A model generated the notes under the pieces. The model searched no databases. It was given only the letters and a program-made list of their open reading frames with translations, and was not told the DNA's origin. Of a stretch of DNA of 64,000 bases, positions 18,213 through 26,932 are shown in pieces (position 1 is the stretch's first letter; the number at the start of each line of letters is the position of its first letter). The position numbers were made by a program, and so were the translations under genes. The DNA is from Lignipirellula cremea (lineage in GTDB: Bacteria > Planctomycetota > Planctomycetia > Pirellulales > Pirellulaceae): NCBI RefSeq assembly GCF_007751035.1, contig NZ_CP036433.1:4383001-4447000 (forward strand). The letters are read 5' to 3'.

Positions 18213-19580
18213 ATGGTATCTACTAAAGGCCGTTTACTGCTCGTCGACGACGATCGACATCTGCTGGAATCCATGGCCTCCTGGCTGCGTGATCTGCAGT
18301 ACGAGGTCGATACGGCGGCCGGACTGCATGCCGCGATTCCCCTGGTCGATGGTCGTAAATACGACCTTGTGCTCGCGGACATTCGCCTGGGCGATGGCGA
18401 TGGGTTCGACTTGCTGGCCCATTGTCGCCAGAAAGGCGCGGATCCGCCCGTCATTCTGATGAGCGGTTACGCCACCGTCGACACCGGCGTCGAAGCGATC
18501 CGCCAGGGAGCGTTCGATCTGCTCACCAAGCCGTTGATCGACGACGAGCTGGAGCTGGCCATCGATCGCGCCCTGTCGCAGCAGAAGGTGCTGGAAGAGA
18601 ACCAGCATCTCAAGGCGCAACTGGATCAGCGCTACGGCATCGATAGCGTGATCGGCAGCGATCATCGGATGCAGAAGATTTACGACATCATCCACAGCGT
18701 CGCCGACACCCGGGCCACCGTGCTGATCACCGGCGAAAGCGGCACCGGCAAGTCCCTGATCGCCCGGGCGTTGCATCGCCTGAGCGACCGCCGGGACAAG
18801 TCGTTTGTCGAAGTCGCCTGTGGAGCTTTGCCGGAGAATCTCCTGGAAAGCGAACTCTTCGGCCATGTGGCGGGCGCATTCACCGGCGCCGTGAGCGACA
18901 AAACAGGTAAATTCCTGCAGGCGGACCGGGGAACGATCTTTCTCGATGAAATCGGCACTGCGTCGCCAGGCATGCAGGTCAAACTGCTGCGGGTGCTGCA
19001 GGAGTTTGAGTTTGAGCCAGTCGGCGGCTCGCAAACCCATCGGGTTAATTCCCGCGTGGTGCTGGCGACGAATGAGAACCTGACCCGCGCCGTCGCGGAG
19101 GGCCGCTTTCGCCAGGATCTTTACTACCGGATCCACGTGATTACGGTCGAAGTTCCGCCGCTGCGTGAACGGTTGTCGGATATTCCCACCCTGGCGACGC
19201 ATTTTCTGAAACGGATCTGCGACGATACGGGCAAGAAGGTCGAAGGGTTCTCGGACTCGGCCTTGGCCGCCATGCAACGCCACAACTGGCCCGGTAATGT
19301 TCGCGAACTGCAGAACGTGGTGGAACGCGCCGTGCTGCTGGGGAAAAACTCAGAAGTCGGCGTCGATGACCTGCCCACCGAATGGGGCGCGCTCGAACAT
19401 GTGGGCGCCTCTTCGATCGGCAGCCGCACGCTGAAGGAAGCGCTGGAAGGTCCAGAGCGACAGATCATTCGCGACGCCCTGGAGCGTTACGAATGGAATC
19501 GCAACGTCACCGCCGACATCCTGGGCATCAACCGCACGACCCTTTATAAAAAGATGAAGCGTCTGGGCCTCGAGAAATAA
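18213..19580 (+). CDS. NtrC-type sigma-54-dependent response regulator
   Basis: A 455-residue activator of sigma-54 RNA polymerase. Receiver domain with D12/D13, phosphoacceptor D56 and K106; AAA+ domain with Walker A GESGTGKS (about 174-181), the sigma-54-contacting GAFTGA loop (221-226) and Walker B FLDE (243-246); C-terminal Fis-type helix-turn-helix ending NRTTLYKKMKRLGLEK. All key motifs are intact. ATG 18213 is chosen because the receiver fold starts just after it; the frame open to 18114 is not supported. No cognate kinase is adjacent. A sigma-54 promoter candidate lies at 21470-21488, a plausible target. Confidence 0.92.
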   Translation: MVSTKGRLLLVDDDRHLLESMASWLRDLQYEVDTAAGLHAAIPLVDGRKYDLVLADIRLGDGDGFDLLAHCRQKGADPPVILMSGYATVDTGVEAIRQGAFDLLTKPLIDDELELAIDRALSQQKVLEENQHLKAQLDQRYGIDSVIGSDHRMQKIYDIIHSVADTRATVLITGESGTGKSLIARALHRLSDRRDKSFVEVACGALPENLLESELFGHVAGAFTGAVSDKTGKFLQADRGTIFLDEIGTASPGMQVKLLRVLQEFEFEPVGGSQTHRVNSRVVLATNENLTRAVAEGRFRQDLYYRIHVITVEVPPLRERLSDIPTLATHFLKRICDDTGKKVEGFSDSALAAMQRHNWPGNVRELQNVVERAVLLGKNSEVGVDDLPTEWGALEHVGASSIGSRTLKEALEGPERQIIRDALERYEWNRNVTADILGINRTTLYKKMKRLGLEK

Positions 19581-19754
19581 CGCCCAGATAATGCGGAGTT
19601 CATGCAGCGGGAATCCCGGCAGGAACGGCCCGGTTGCTAACCCAACCGCTGGCGGCGTGGGCGAACGTCGCCCCCTGGAGATTGGCAAAGCCTACTCGCT
19701 TTCGAATCCTTTCCTTTGCATACTGAAGGCGGAAGGAACTTCGTTGAGGCTTGC

Positions 19755-21278
19755 ATGTCGGATTCGTCTACACCTACGGAACGCTCCGCGCCGCCCGACC
19801 CGGATTTGTCGGGACGCAGGATCGGCGATTATCAGTTGCTGCGCCGTCTGGGACGCGGCGGCATGGCCGACGTTTACCTGGCCGAGCAGGTCTCGCTGGC
19901 CCGCAAGGTCGCTCTGAAAGTGCTGCGGCACAGCCTGTCGACCGATGCGACCTACGTGCATCGCTTTGCAAAGGAAGCCCGGGCCGCCGCCAATCTGATT
20001 CATCCGGGAATCGTGCAGATTTACGAAGTCGGCTGCATCGACGGCGTGCATTTCATTGCGCAGGAGTACGTGCCGGGGTTGAACCTGGGCGAACTGCTTA
20101 AACGCCGCGGCCCGCTGGCCGCCAGTCAGGCCGTGAGTATTTTGCGGCAAGTGGGAGCCGCCCTGCATCGGGCGGCCGAACAGGGGGTGGTGCATCGGGA
20201 TATCAAGCCGGACAACATCATGCTGTCGCAGCAGGGAGAGGTAAAAGTCGCCGACTTTGGCCTGGCCCGCGTCGCCGACGATGTGAACCTGACCCAGGCC
20301 GGCGTGACAATGGGGACGCCCCTTTATATGAGTCCTGAGCAGGTCGAAGGCAAGCAGCTGGACGCCCGCAGCGATCTCTATTCGTTTGGCGTCACCTGCT
20401 ACCACTTGCTGGCGGGAAGGCCGCCGTTTGAAGGCGACACGGCGCTGGCCGTTGCGGTGCAGCACCTGCACAACGAAGCGGCCCGGCTGGACTCCTTTCG
20501 TCCCGACTTGCCCGACGATTTGTGTCGCATCGTCCATCGCCTGATGACCCGGTCCATCAAGAGCCGCTACCAGTCCGCCTCGGAAATGCTCCGCGAACTG
20601 CGTGCCCTGCCGATCGCCGAAGAAGAATCGGAATGGCCCAATCTGCTCGACGGCTGGAACTCCAGCGAACTGCAGGCCGTCGCGGACGCCAGGCGCCAGG
20701 CGACGCAGCAACTGGCCGCGGTAATGAAGACAAATCCCAACCGGCGTTCCGCCATGGTCGCCGGCGGTCTGGCTCTGGCGGCGGCGATTGCGGCCGTGGT
20801 GATCGGCGGCCTGATTGCCTGGTCCCAGCGGCCCGACTCGTTGCTGGCGTATGACCCTAACGATCTGCCCAAAATTGAGCGTCAAAGTAATGCGCAGGAC
20901 CAGTACTATTACGCCACGCTGATCGGCACCGAGGAAGCACTGCTGAGCGTGTCCCGCTTTTTTCCCCCGGAAGCCAACGCGACCAATCAGTATTACAGCC
21001 GGCGAGCGACCCAGCGTCTGGCGGAGCTCTATCTGCAGGCCGATCAAACGACGGCCGCCCTGCAGTCGTTCCAGGTGCTGGCCCGGCTCTCCGCCACCGA
21101 AGAAGAGTTTCGCGCCTATGGCCTGGCCGGCGAGGCGGTGGTTTACGATCGCCTGGGCAAGGCGGAACAGGTCAACGAAAAACTGCGCGAGCTGATCCCC
21201 CTGCGGCGACGGCTGGAAGGGCCCATGTCGGACGAAGTGACCCGGCTGATTACCAAATACAACGGTTCTAGCAGTTGA
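19755..21278 (+). CDS. Membrane-anchored Ser/Thr protein kinase
   Basis: A 507-residue Hanks-type kinase. The kinase domain (about 24-285) has the glycine loop LGRGGMADV (32-40), ATP-binding K55, the catalytic loop HRDIKPDN (147-154), DFG (167-169) and an MSPEQVEG activation-segment end. A single membrane helix at about 333-356 is followed by a 150-residue extracytoplasmic domain with TPR-like helices (YLQADQTTAALQSFQVLARL). Substrates are unknown. ATG 19755 has GAGG 6 bases upstream. It lies 174 bases after the NtrC-type regulator, so the two may share a transcript. Confidence 0.92.
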   Translation: MSDSSTPTERSAPPDPDLSGRRIGDYQLLRRLGRGGMADVYLAEQVSLARKVALKVLRHSLSTDATYVHRFAKEARAAANLIHPGIVQIYEVGCIDGVHFIAQEYVPGLNLGELLKRRGPLAASQAVSILRQVGAALHRAAEQGVVHRDIKPDNIMLSQQGEVKVADFGLARVADDVNLTQAGVTMGTPLYMSPEQVEGKQLDARSDLYSFGVTCYHLLAGRPPFEGDTALAVAVQHLHNEAARLDSFRPDLPDDLCRIVHRLMTRSIKSRYQSASEMLRELRALPIAEEESEWPNLLDGWNSSELQAVADARRQATQQLAAVMKTNPNRRSAMVAGGLALAAAIAAVVIGGLIAWSQRPDSLLAYDPNDLPKIERQSNAQDQYYYATLIGTEEALLSVSRFFPPEANATNQYYSRRATQRLAELYLQADQTTAALQSFQVLARLSATEEEFRAYGLAGEAVVYDRLGKAEQVNEKLRELIPLRRRLEGPMSDEVTRLITKYNGSSS

Positions 21279-21469
21279 GCGGGCGGCGTTCAGGGGTTGA
21301 TCGAAAAAGCTACGCGCCTGTTTGAAAATCTTGCCTCAGGAATGCGGCCTGCGTTGCGTCCAGGGCGGAATCCGGGCGACGAAAGCAACGCTGGCGTTTT
21401 ACGCAAGTGTTTGACGTCATTCCGTTTGCTTCTTCTTTACAGGGACGATTCGGGCCGGTCCCTCGCGCT

Positions 21470-21488
21470 TTGGCATTCGGTTTGCTTT
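21470..21488 (+). promoter_or_regulatory. Candidate sigma-54 promoter
   Basis: TTGGCATTCGGTTTGCTTT places GG (21472-21473) and GC (21484-21485) exactly 10 bases apart and matches the TTGGCA...TTTGC consensus well. It is about 100 bases upstream of the small gene at 21586. An NtrC-type activator is encoded at 18213. The remaining bases of 21279-21585 show nothing else. Confidence 0.5.
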
Positions 21489-21585
21489 AATCCTCAGGCA
21501 ATCAACCGGCTCTATGTGGATCCCTGCGAGCCAGAGAGTGAACCTTGTCGCCGCCAAAACCCTCTCTATCCGTATGGAGGACATC

Positions 21586-21834
21586 ATGATTAATCTCGCC
21601 CCTTTCCGTCCGACCGTTGCCCCGGCCCGTTGTGATGATCCTTATCTGGCCGGCCTGCTCTGCTCGCTGGAAGAAGAAATTTCCGCCCAGCAGGGCGTTG
21701 CCGTTGACGCCATGCAGCACGACTTGCGGGGCAGTCGCGGGGCCGATGACCTGCCGACTCTTCGCGGATCCGACGATCAATTCGTGATCATGTGGACCGC
21801 CGAACAAGCCCGCAATCCCTGGGCCGGGCGCTAG
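21586..21834 (+). CDS. Small protein, unknown
   Basis: An 82-residue soluble, acidic protein with two cysteines (about 16 and 26). ATG 21586 is preceded by GGAGG at an ideal 5-base spacing, one of the best ribosome binding sites in the window, so the gene is probably real although I do not recognise the family. It is the first gene after the sigma-54 promoter candidate at 21470-21488. No signal peptide or membrane helix. Confidence 0.6.
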   Translation: MINLAPFRPTVAPARCDDPYLAGLLCSLEEEISAQQGVAVDAMQHDLRGSRGADDLPTLRGSDDQFVIMWTAEQARNPWAGR

Positions 21835-22039
21835 TCGCCACATGATTTCCGGCACTGGACCTGGGCGCCAGTTCTTTTGACATCGCCGAGCCATCCGTTC
21901 GGCGTCAGCGGGGAAGAGTGACCTGTGGCCAAGTTCACTACATCTCGCCCTGGGCTGCCGGGAACGGTATTCTGGACGCAGGCCGCGCAGCACCGCGGGG
22001 TCCCAGAAAGCTTCCTTAAAAAACGGTCGAAGTGGTTTT

Positions 22040-22267
22040 ATGCCTCGTGAACAGATCGTGGTGGGAGATTGCCCTCAGTGCCAGGGCGTGAACACCACTT
22101 GCAAGTACAACCGCTTTGAAAGCGAAGATCTGCGCATTGATTCCTGGGAGCACAAATGCCCTGACTGCGGTCATCGCTTGACAACCGCCTATCGGTCCGA
22201 CGATGAGGACACCCTCGTCGAGGAACCGATGCTTTGCCCCTATTGTGGCCGACGAGCCGGCGTTTAA
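22040..22267 (+). CDS. Small zinc-ribbon protein
   Basis: A 75-residue protein with three CxxC pairs: CPQC at 11-14, CPDC at about 40-43 and CPYC at about 67-70, the layout of a small zinc ribbon. It could bind nucleic acid or act as an adaptor; nothing shows a specific role. The Shine-Dalgarno is weak. The 205-base gap before it holds nothing clear. The product has many acidic residues between the second and third pairs. Confidence 0.6.
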   Translation: MPREQIVVGDCPQCQGVNTTCKYNRFESEDLRIDSWEHKCPDCGHRLTTAYRSDDEDTLVEEPMLCPYCGRRAGV

Positions 22268-22406
22268 TCGCCGTTTCTATCCCTCGTCGCTATTGCCGCC
22301 GCTTGCTCTCTGCCTGTGAGGCGTGCATTGTCTGAATGCCGTTTCTTCCTGCCTGCGCCGGAAGCAAGGTTTCCCTGTTCCGGACAGGCTTTCCGGAACC
22401 GGGCTG

Positions 22407-22595
22407 CTACTTGGACTTGTCGCGCAGCTGCGGTTCGATCTTTTGGCCGCAATGTCTGCAGTCAACGGCGTGCGGACTGACGGCGTAATGGCAGTGGGGA
22501 CAATTGGGTCGTCGACTCGCCCAGACCAGGTAAGCGCCCAGTAGTAGCAGCGGGGTGATACAGATAAAAAGGCCGATGAGTTCTTGGATTCCCAT
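22407..22595 (-). CDS. Membrane-anchored zinc-ribbon microprotein
   Basis: A 62-residue protein with one membrane helix (about 5-25) followed by a zinc-ribbon CPHC...CRHC (about 32-52) and a basic tail. This matches the general pattern of small membrane zinc ribbons of unknown role. It is convergent with the other zinc-ribbon gene. There is no strong Shine-Dalgarno, but the motif pattern makes chance unlikely. Confidence 0.55.
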   Translation of the reverse strand: MGIQELIGLFICITPLLLLGAYLVWASRRPNCPHCHYAVSPHAVDCRHCGQKIEPQLRDKSK

Positions 22596-23016
22596 GTGTA
22601 ACTTTCGTCCCCGAACCGAAAACTTCGCGTGTGGGAATTCCCAGGCAGTACGGCCGCGCTCCCGGCGGCGCTGACTTCAACCCTGGTACTCCCGCCGATA
22701 TCCATGAACCTATCATTGTCTGGCAAACCTCGGCTCCCGACCACCACCCCCCTTTGGAAGCATGTGGTTTGAGTTGGTGGACGCGATTGCTGGCCCGGAT
22801 CGCAGCTGACGGCGATGATCGCGGTTCTCTTCCTGGTAGCGGAAAGGCCAGTCGCAACGAAGGCGCGCAATGCGCCAGGAGGTGCGGAATTCTTCATCCT
22901 GGGCACTGGCGAGGACGAAAAAGGAAGACAGATTGAGGTCTGTCGCGGAAGGATCGCACCTCAATGCTCGAGCCGAAGGAGCGGCCGCCCTGCCCCTCTT
23001 GCCCTCGGTTCGCAAC
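22596..23016. other. Intergenic region between divergent genes
   Basis: About 420 bases without a supported gene. Open frames here are shadows with no conserved features, and I see no repeat or hairpin of note. Confidence 0.45.
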
Positions 23017-23511
23017 ATGAGATTCGATCAACAAGCCGCCGCCGTTATTCTGGTCGTCGATAGTGACGCACTCACTCTCACCGGCGTCGCTGCCGCCCTG
23101 CACCTGACCGGCCACGAAGCGCATTGCGCCCGCGATCGCGAAGCCGCCCTGAAAGCCGTTCGCGCACTGTCGCTGGATCTGGTGATTTGCGATATCGACA
23201 TGCCGGGTCCCAGCGGCAAGGAACTTTGGCGCGAGCTGCAGTCGGAGCCGAACATGGCGGATACGCCCGTCATCTTTGTGACGGACTCGCCCAGCCAGGA
23301 CATCATGGAACGGGTGCAGATTGCTGGCGGTTGCTACTATCTGCGCAAGCCGTACGATCCCAACGTTCTGCTGGAACTGGTCGACAAAGCGCTCTGGCTG
23401 CCCCACCTGGTCAGCAACCATCTGTCCAGTGGTCGTATGGAATCGATACCCCGACCGAATGCAATTGCTGCTGCAAATCGCGACGCCGCAACGCTGCCTG
23501 TTAACTCCTAG
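23017..23511 (+). CDS. CheY-like receiver-only response regulator
   Basis: A 164-residue protein with a receiver domain (about 8-125): acidic D15/D17, phosphoacceptor Asp in LVICDIDMPGPSG and the conserved Lys-Pro in YYLRKPYDP. A 40-residue low-complexity tail follows; there is no output domain, so it should act by protein-protein contact. ATG 23017 is chosen because the receiver begins right after it. No kinase is adjacent. The frame is open further upstream but without recognisable sequence. Confidence 0.85.
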   Translation: MRFDQQAAAVILVVDSDALTLTGVAAALHLTGHEAHCARDREAALKAVRALSLDLVICDIDMPGPSGKELWRELQSEPNMADTPVIFVTDSPSQDIMERVQIAGGCYYLRKPYDPNVLLELVDKALWLPHLVSNHLSSGRMESIPRPNAIAAANRDAATLPVNS

Positions 23512-23676
23512 AAACGCGCTCGCTCGCGTGTCCCGTGGTGATTACGCTCGTCCGAGTCGACAGGCGTTCCTCCAGGGGATACGGTAGAGAAGACATTCGC
23601 AGGTCGCCGGTTCGGGCCGACCCCTGGCCTGAATTGCCGGGCCAGGTTCACGAGCGTTTTCTCCAAAGGGGATTGG

Positions 23677-24720
23677 ATGGAACTGCCGCGATATGATCGG
23701 CGGGAAACCTACGCGTGGAACTACGAACAGGCGCCCGCCCCCCTCAGCCTTGCCGAGGCGCCGGTCCCGGGCGACTGGCGTTTCTGTGGGCGTCCGGCTG
23801 CTTCCCCTTTGGGCGTCGCGGCCGGTCCGTTGTTGAACGGCCGCTGGTGTTTGTATTACGCCAGCCTGGGGTTTGATGTGCTGACCTATAAAACGGTGCG
23901 CAGCGTCGCTCGGGATTGCTACCCGTTGCCGAACCTGGCGCCTGTTGCGGTGCAGCAGATGCACGGTGGTGAGACGAGCGTGGCGACCTCTGCCGCCATG
24001 CATGGCAGCTGGGCCGTGTCATTTGGCATGCCGTCGCAAGCGCCCGAAGTTTGGCGTCGGGATGTGGAACAGACGAAAGCCCAGTTACCACCGGGCAAGC
24101 TGCTTTCTGTTTCCGTCGTCGGCTCGATCGAGCCGGGCTGGTCGCGGGAGCAACTGGCCGATGACTACGCCCAGTGCGCCGCCTGGGCGGCAGAGAGCGG
24201 GGCCGATCTGGTGGAGATGAACTTCTCTTGTCCCAATGTGTCCACCTGTGACGGCCAGCTTTACCAGCAGCCGGCTGACGCCGCCCTGGTTGCAGCCGCC
24301 GCCCGGAAGCGAGTCGGCTCCTTGCCGCTGGCGGTCAAAATTGGCCATCTGCCCGACAAGGCGACTGCCGCCGCTTTGCTGCGCGCGCTGGCCCCGCACA
24401 TTGACGCCGTAGCGATGACCAACAGCCTGGCGTCAACGGTTCGCGACGGCGACCGGCTGCTCTTTAACGGTCAGCCCCGCGGCATTTGCGGCGACGCCAT
24501 TCGCACCGCGTCGCTGGCGCAGGTCGCCTGCTGCCGGCGGATCTGCGACGAGGATGCTCTGGCGCTGCAGTTGATTGGGGTAGGCGGGGCGTCGACTGCC
24601 GAGCATGTCCAGGCTTACCTGCAGGCTGGGGCCAACGCCGTCCACCTGGCAACGGCCGCGATGGTCGAACCGCAGGTCGCCCTGCACATTCGCAAACAAT
24701 GGCAAGCGAGCGCAGGGTAG
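23677..24720 (+). CDS. Dihydroorotate dehydrogenase-like flavoprotein
   Basis: A 347-residue TIM-barrel flavoenzyme related to dihydroorotate dehydrogenases. LGVAAGPLLNG near 48, the substrate-loop NFSCPNVS near 188 (its Cys corresponds to the catalytic Cys of class 1 enzymes) and a C-terminal IGVGGASTAEHV phosphate-binding segment are visible. It would oxidise dihydroorotate to orotate in pyrimidine synthesis if it is the real PyrD, but it is longer than class 1A enzymes and no other pyr genes are near, so another dihydropyrimidine-type substrate is possible. The start is ATG 23677, shortly after AAAGGGGA. Cytoplasmic. Confidence 0.75.
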   Translation: MELPRYDRRETYAWNYEQAPAPLSLAEAPVPGDWRFCGRPAASPLGVAAGPLLNGRWCLYYASLGFDVLTYKTVRSVARDCYPLPNLAPVAVQQMHGGETSVATSAAMHGSWAVSFGMPSQAPEVWRRDVEQTKAQLPPGKLLSVSVVGSIEPGWSREQLADDYAQCAAWAAESGADLVEMNFSCPNVSTCDGQLYQQPADAALVAAAARKRVGSLPLAVKIGHLPDKATAAALLRALAPHIDAVAMTNSLASTVRDGDRLLFNGQPRGICGDAIRTASLAQVACCRRICDEDALALQLIGVGGASTAEHVQAYLQAGANAVHLATAAMVEPQVALHIRKQWQASAG

Positions 24721-24784
24721 TGGACTTGGGTGGCAGGCGGTTGGTGTTGAACAGGCCTGATAACGTTCGTCAGTCTGCTTTTGA

Positions 24785-25939
24785 CTAGGGACCGATGGCT
24801 GCTGCAGGGGTTCTCGCCAGGCGGAAACCGAGGTCGTCGCTCCGGTTGACCTGGTCGCCATAGCCGCGGAAGGCGGACCGGCAGCGGATGGCGGTTGTCC
24901 ACCAGTCGCCGCCGCGGATAGCGCGTCGGGTGTCGCCCGCTTCGCCGAGCGGCCGATTCAAGGCATGCTTGGGATACGAAGTGGGTTCGTAAAAGTCCTG
25001 GCACCATTCCCCCATGTTGCCGTGCATGTCGAACAGCCCAAAGGCGTTCGGCCGTTTGGCGCCCACGTGCCGCTCGGGCGTGCTGCCCGACTTGGATCCA
25101 AACCAGGCGTAGTCCGACAGCATGCGGGCGTCGTCGCCAAAATGGTACTGCGAGGTCGTTCCCGCCCGGGCAGCGTATTCCCACTCTGTTTCGGTCGGCA
25201 AGCGGTAGCCGACGCCCTGGGGCAACAGTTCCCAGCCGATAACCGGGTGCGCCTTGTAGCTGGGCGGCAGATCTTCCTGTTCGCTAAGCCAGTTACAGAA
25301 GACAACGGCGTCGTTCCAGCTGACCTGCGAGACGGCCGCATCTTCTGGCTCGACAAAGCCCGGCGCTCTCCAGGTGAAGCCGTTCTCCTCGCCGGGGGCC
25401 GCTTTCTTCGGCGTGGCGGAGTTGCCGGCGCCCAGCCGTTCGGCGTCGGTCTGGTAGCCGGTTGCTTTGACAAACTGGCGGAATTGTTCGATGGTGACTT
25501 CGGTCGCCGCCATCAGGAAGGGGCGATTGACAGTGCGGGGGTGCTGCGGGACTTCGGCCTGGCGGATCCGGTCCTGCGTGCGCTCGTCGATTTTGGCGTC
25601 GACCGCCATTGAGATCGCCTGCGCCACTTGCTCGGGCGAGCTGCCCATCAGGAACTTGCCGGGCGGAATCAGGACCATGGGTGTCTGGAACGAGTTCTTC
25701 GTCTCCACCGCGATGCCCAGATGCTTCGCCCAGGCGGCCTGGATTTTTTTAGCCTGCTCTGCGTCAAAGGGGGCTTTCGCGATGGCGGGCTGGCTTTTAC
25801 TCCCTTTGGTTGCGCTTTTGACGACAGCTCCGGGGCCCTGGCTGTCGGGCGGTTGTTGCCAGGCGGAGGAGCGGCTGACCGGCTGCATGAGCAGGAAAAG
25901 TGTCAGATAAAGCAGACGGTTCGCGAGCAAGCGATGCAT
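24785..25939 (-). CDS. Exported FGE-sulfatase (SUMF1) domain protein, catalytic Cys pair missing
   Basis: A 384-residue exported protein with a signal peptide (1-26) and a C-lectin-like SUMF1 domain: MVLIPPGKFLMGS, ATEVTIEQFRQFVKATGY, YRLPTETEWEYAARAG, GLFDMHGNMGEWCQDFY. In true formylglycine-generating enzymes two cysteines lie in the segment after the RGG motif. Here that segment reads RAIRGGDWWTTAIRCRSAFR with only one Cys, so sulfatase activation is unlikely; a binding or structural role is more plausible. ATG 25939 is chosen for the signal peptide; GGAGA lies about 9 bases upstream. Confidence 0.85.
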   Translation of the reverse strand: MHRLLANRLLYLTLFLLMQPVSRSSAWQQPPDSQGPGAVVKSATKGSKSQPAIAKAPFDAEQAKKIQAAWAKHLGIAVETKNSFQTPMVLIPPGKFLMGSSPEQVAQAISMAVDAKIDERTQDRIRQAEVPQHPRTVNRPFLMAATEVTIEQFRQFVKATGYQTDAERLGAGNSATPKKAAPGEENGFTWRAPGFVEPEDAAVSQVSWNDAVVFCNWLSEQEDLPPSYKAHPVIGWELLPQGVGYRLPTETEWEYAARAGTTSQYHFGDDARMLSDYAWFGSKSGSTPERHVGAKRPNAFGLFDMHGNMGEWCQDFYEPTSYPKHALNRPLGEAGDTRRAIRGGDWWTTAIRCRSAFRGYGDQVNRSDDLGFRLARTPAAAIGP

Positions 25940-26242
25940 CAGGTGGGTCTCCCTGTGCCGACCGGCGCAAGCGGTCGGCGGTAGTGGGTCGGTAGTCAAG
26001 GGATCACGAGGGGCGACTGTTCCCCTGGTCGGATAATCGCCCCCTTTTACCGCTGCAGTGCGGGCAAGGCAAGCGTCGGCGGGAACCGCCCTGGACGTTC
26101 CCGCCCCGATTCGACTATAAGCGGCCTCCCGGCCAAGTCTGTCTGGTAGCCGGGCGCCCCCTGAACGATGTGCCGGAGCATGTTGTCCATCGGGTGGATC
26201 GTGAAGGGAAAGGTTGGGCTCGTACCCTGTGAGCATTGCTGG

Positions 26243-26932
26243 ATGAAACCTGTCGCCTTGCTGCTGCTTTTGCTGGCGGTCGTTGTCTCAACGGCCCTGT
26301 CGGGCTGCGCGACGCCGGGCAGCGCACCGAACCTGGGGCCGGCGCTGGAGAACCCACTGTTTGTGGCGGTCAGCGATGCGGAGTTTGTCCACAATCAAAC
26401 GGTCGACGCTCTGGATAACTATTTTCGGATTCGTTACGAGCAGCGCGTACGGTCTTTCGACGGCGTGCAGGCCGAGGGAAACATCACCACTTTCCCGCTG
26501 ATCGGATCGACCTATCTGGAGCCCTGGCGAAGCGACTCGACCGTCGGTTATGAGCGTCTGCAGGCGACCCTGCAGACAATTCGTCGCCGCTGCGAGGCCC
26601 GCATCATTCCCACGGGCGGCGGTTTTGCGATTGAGATCGCGGTTTACAAGGACCTGGAAGATCTGCTGCAGCCCGAAGGGTCCACAGCGGGCGGGGCGAC
26701 GCTGCGGTACGATACCTCGATTGTGCAGAACGATGAGAATTACGAAGTGTTGCCCCCTGGATCACTGGGCTGGATCCCCCTGGGCCGTGACATCACCCTG
26801 GAGCAGCGGATCCTGAACGATCTGCGAGAACGCCTGGTCAACGGGGTGCCTTCCGTGCTGCCCCAGGCGCCAGCAGCGGCGCCAATGCAGGGGGTGCAAG
26901 GCGAGCTGATCCCGGCTCCTGCAGGCTATTAA
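26243..26932 (+). CDS. Lipoprotein, unknown
   Basis: A 229-residue protein with a lipoprotein signal peptide (MKPVALLLLLLAVVVSTALS, lipobox LSGC with Cys at 22). The mature part is soluble, with an ARIIPTGGGFAIEIAVYKDL segment, and ends in a Pro/Ala-rich tail. The family is not recognised. It starts 303 bases from the divergent FGE-like gene. The start follows from the signal peptide; the Shine-Dalgarno is poor. Confidence 0.75.
   Translation: MKPVALLLLLLAVVVSTALSGCATPGSAPNLGPALENPLFVAVSDAEFVHNQTVDALDNYFRIRYEQRVRSFDGVQAEGNITTFPLIGSTYLEPWRSDSTVGYERLQATLQTIRRRCEARIIPTGGGFAIEIAVYKDLEDLLQPEGSTAGGATLRYDTSIVQNDENYEVLPPGSLGWIPLGRDITLEQRILNDLRERLVNGVPSVLPQAPAAAPMQGVQGELIPAPAGY

Noticed and set aside
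19692-21047. A 451-codon open frame antisense to the Ser/Thr kinase
   Set aside because: The plus-strand frame carries all kinase motifs; the minus frame has none.
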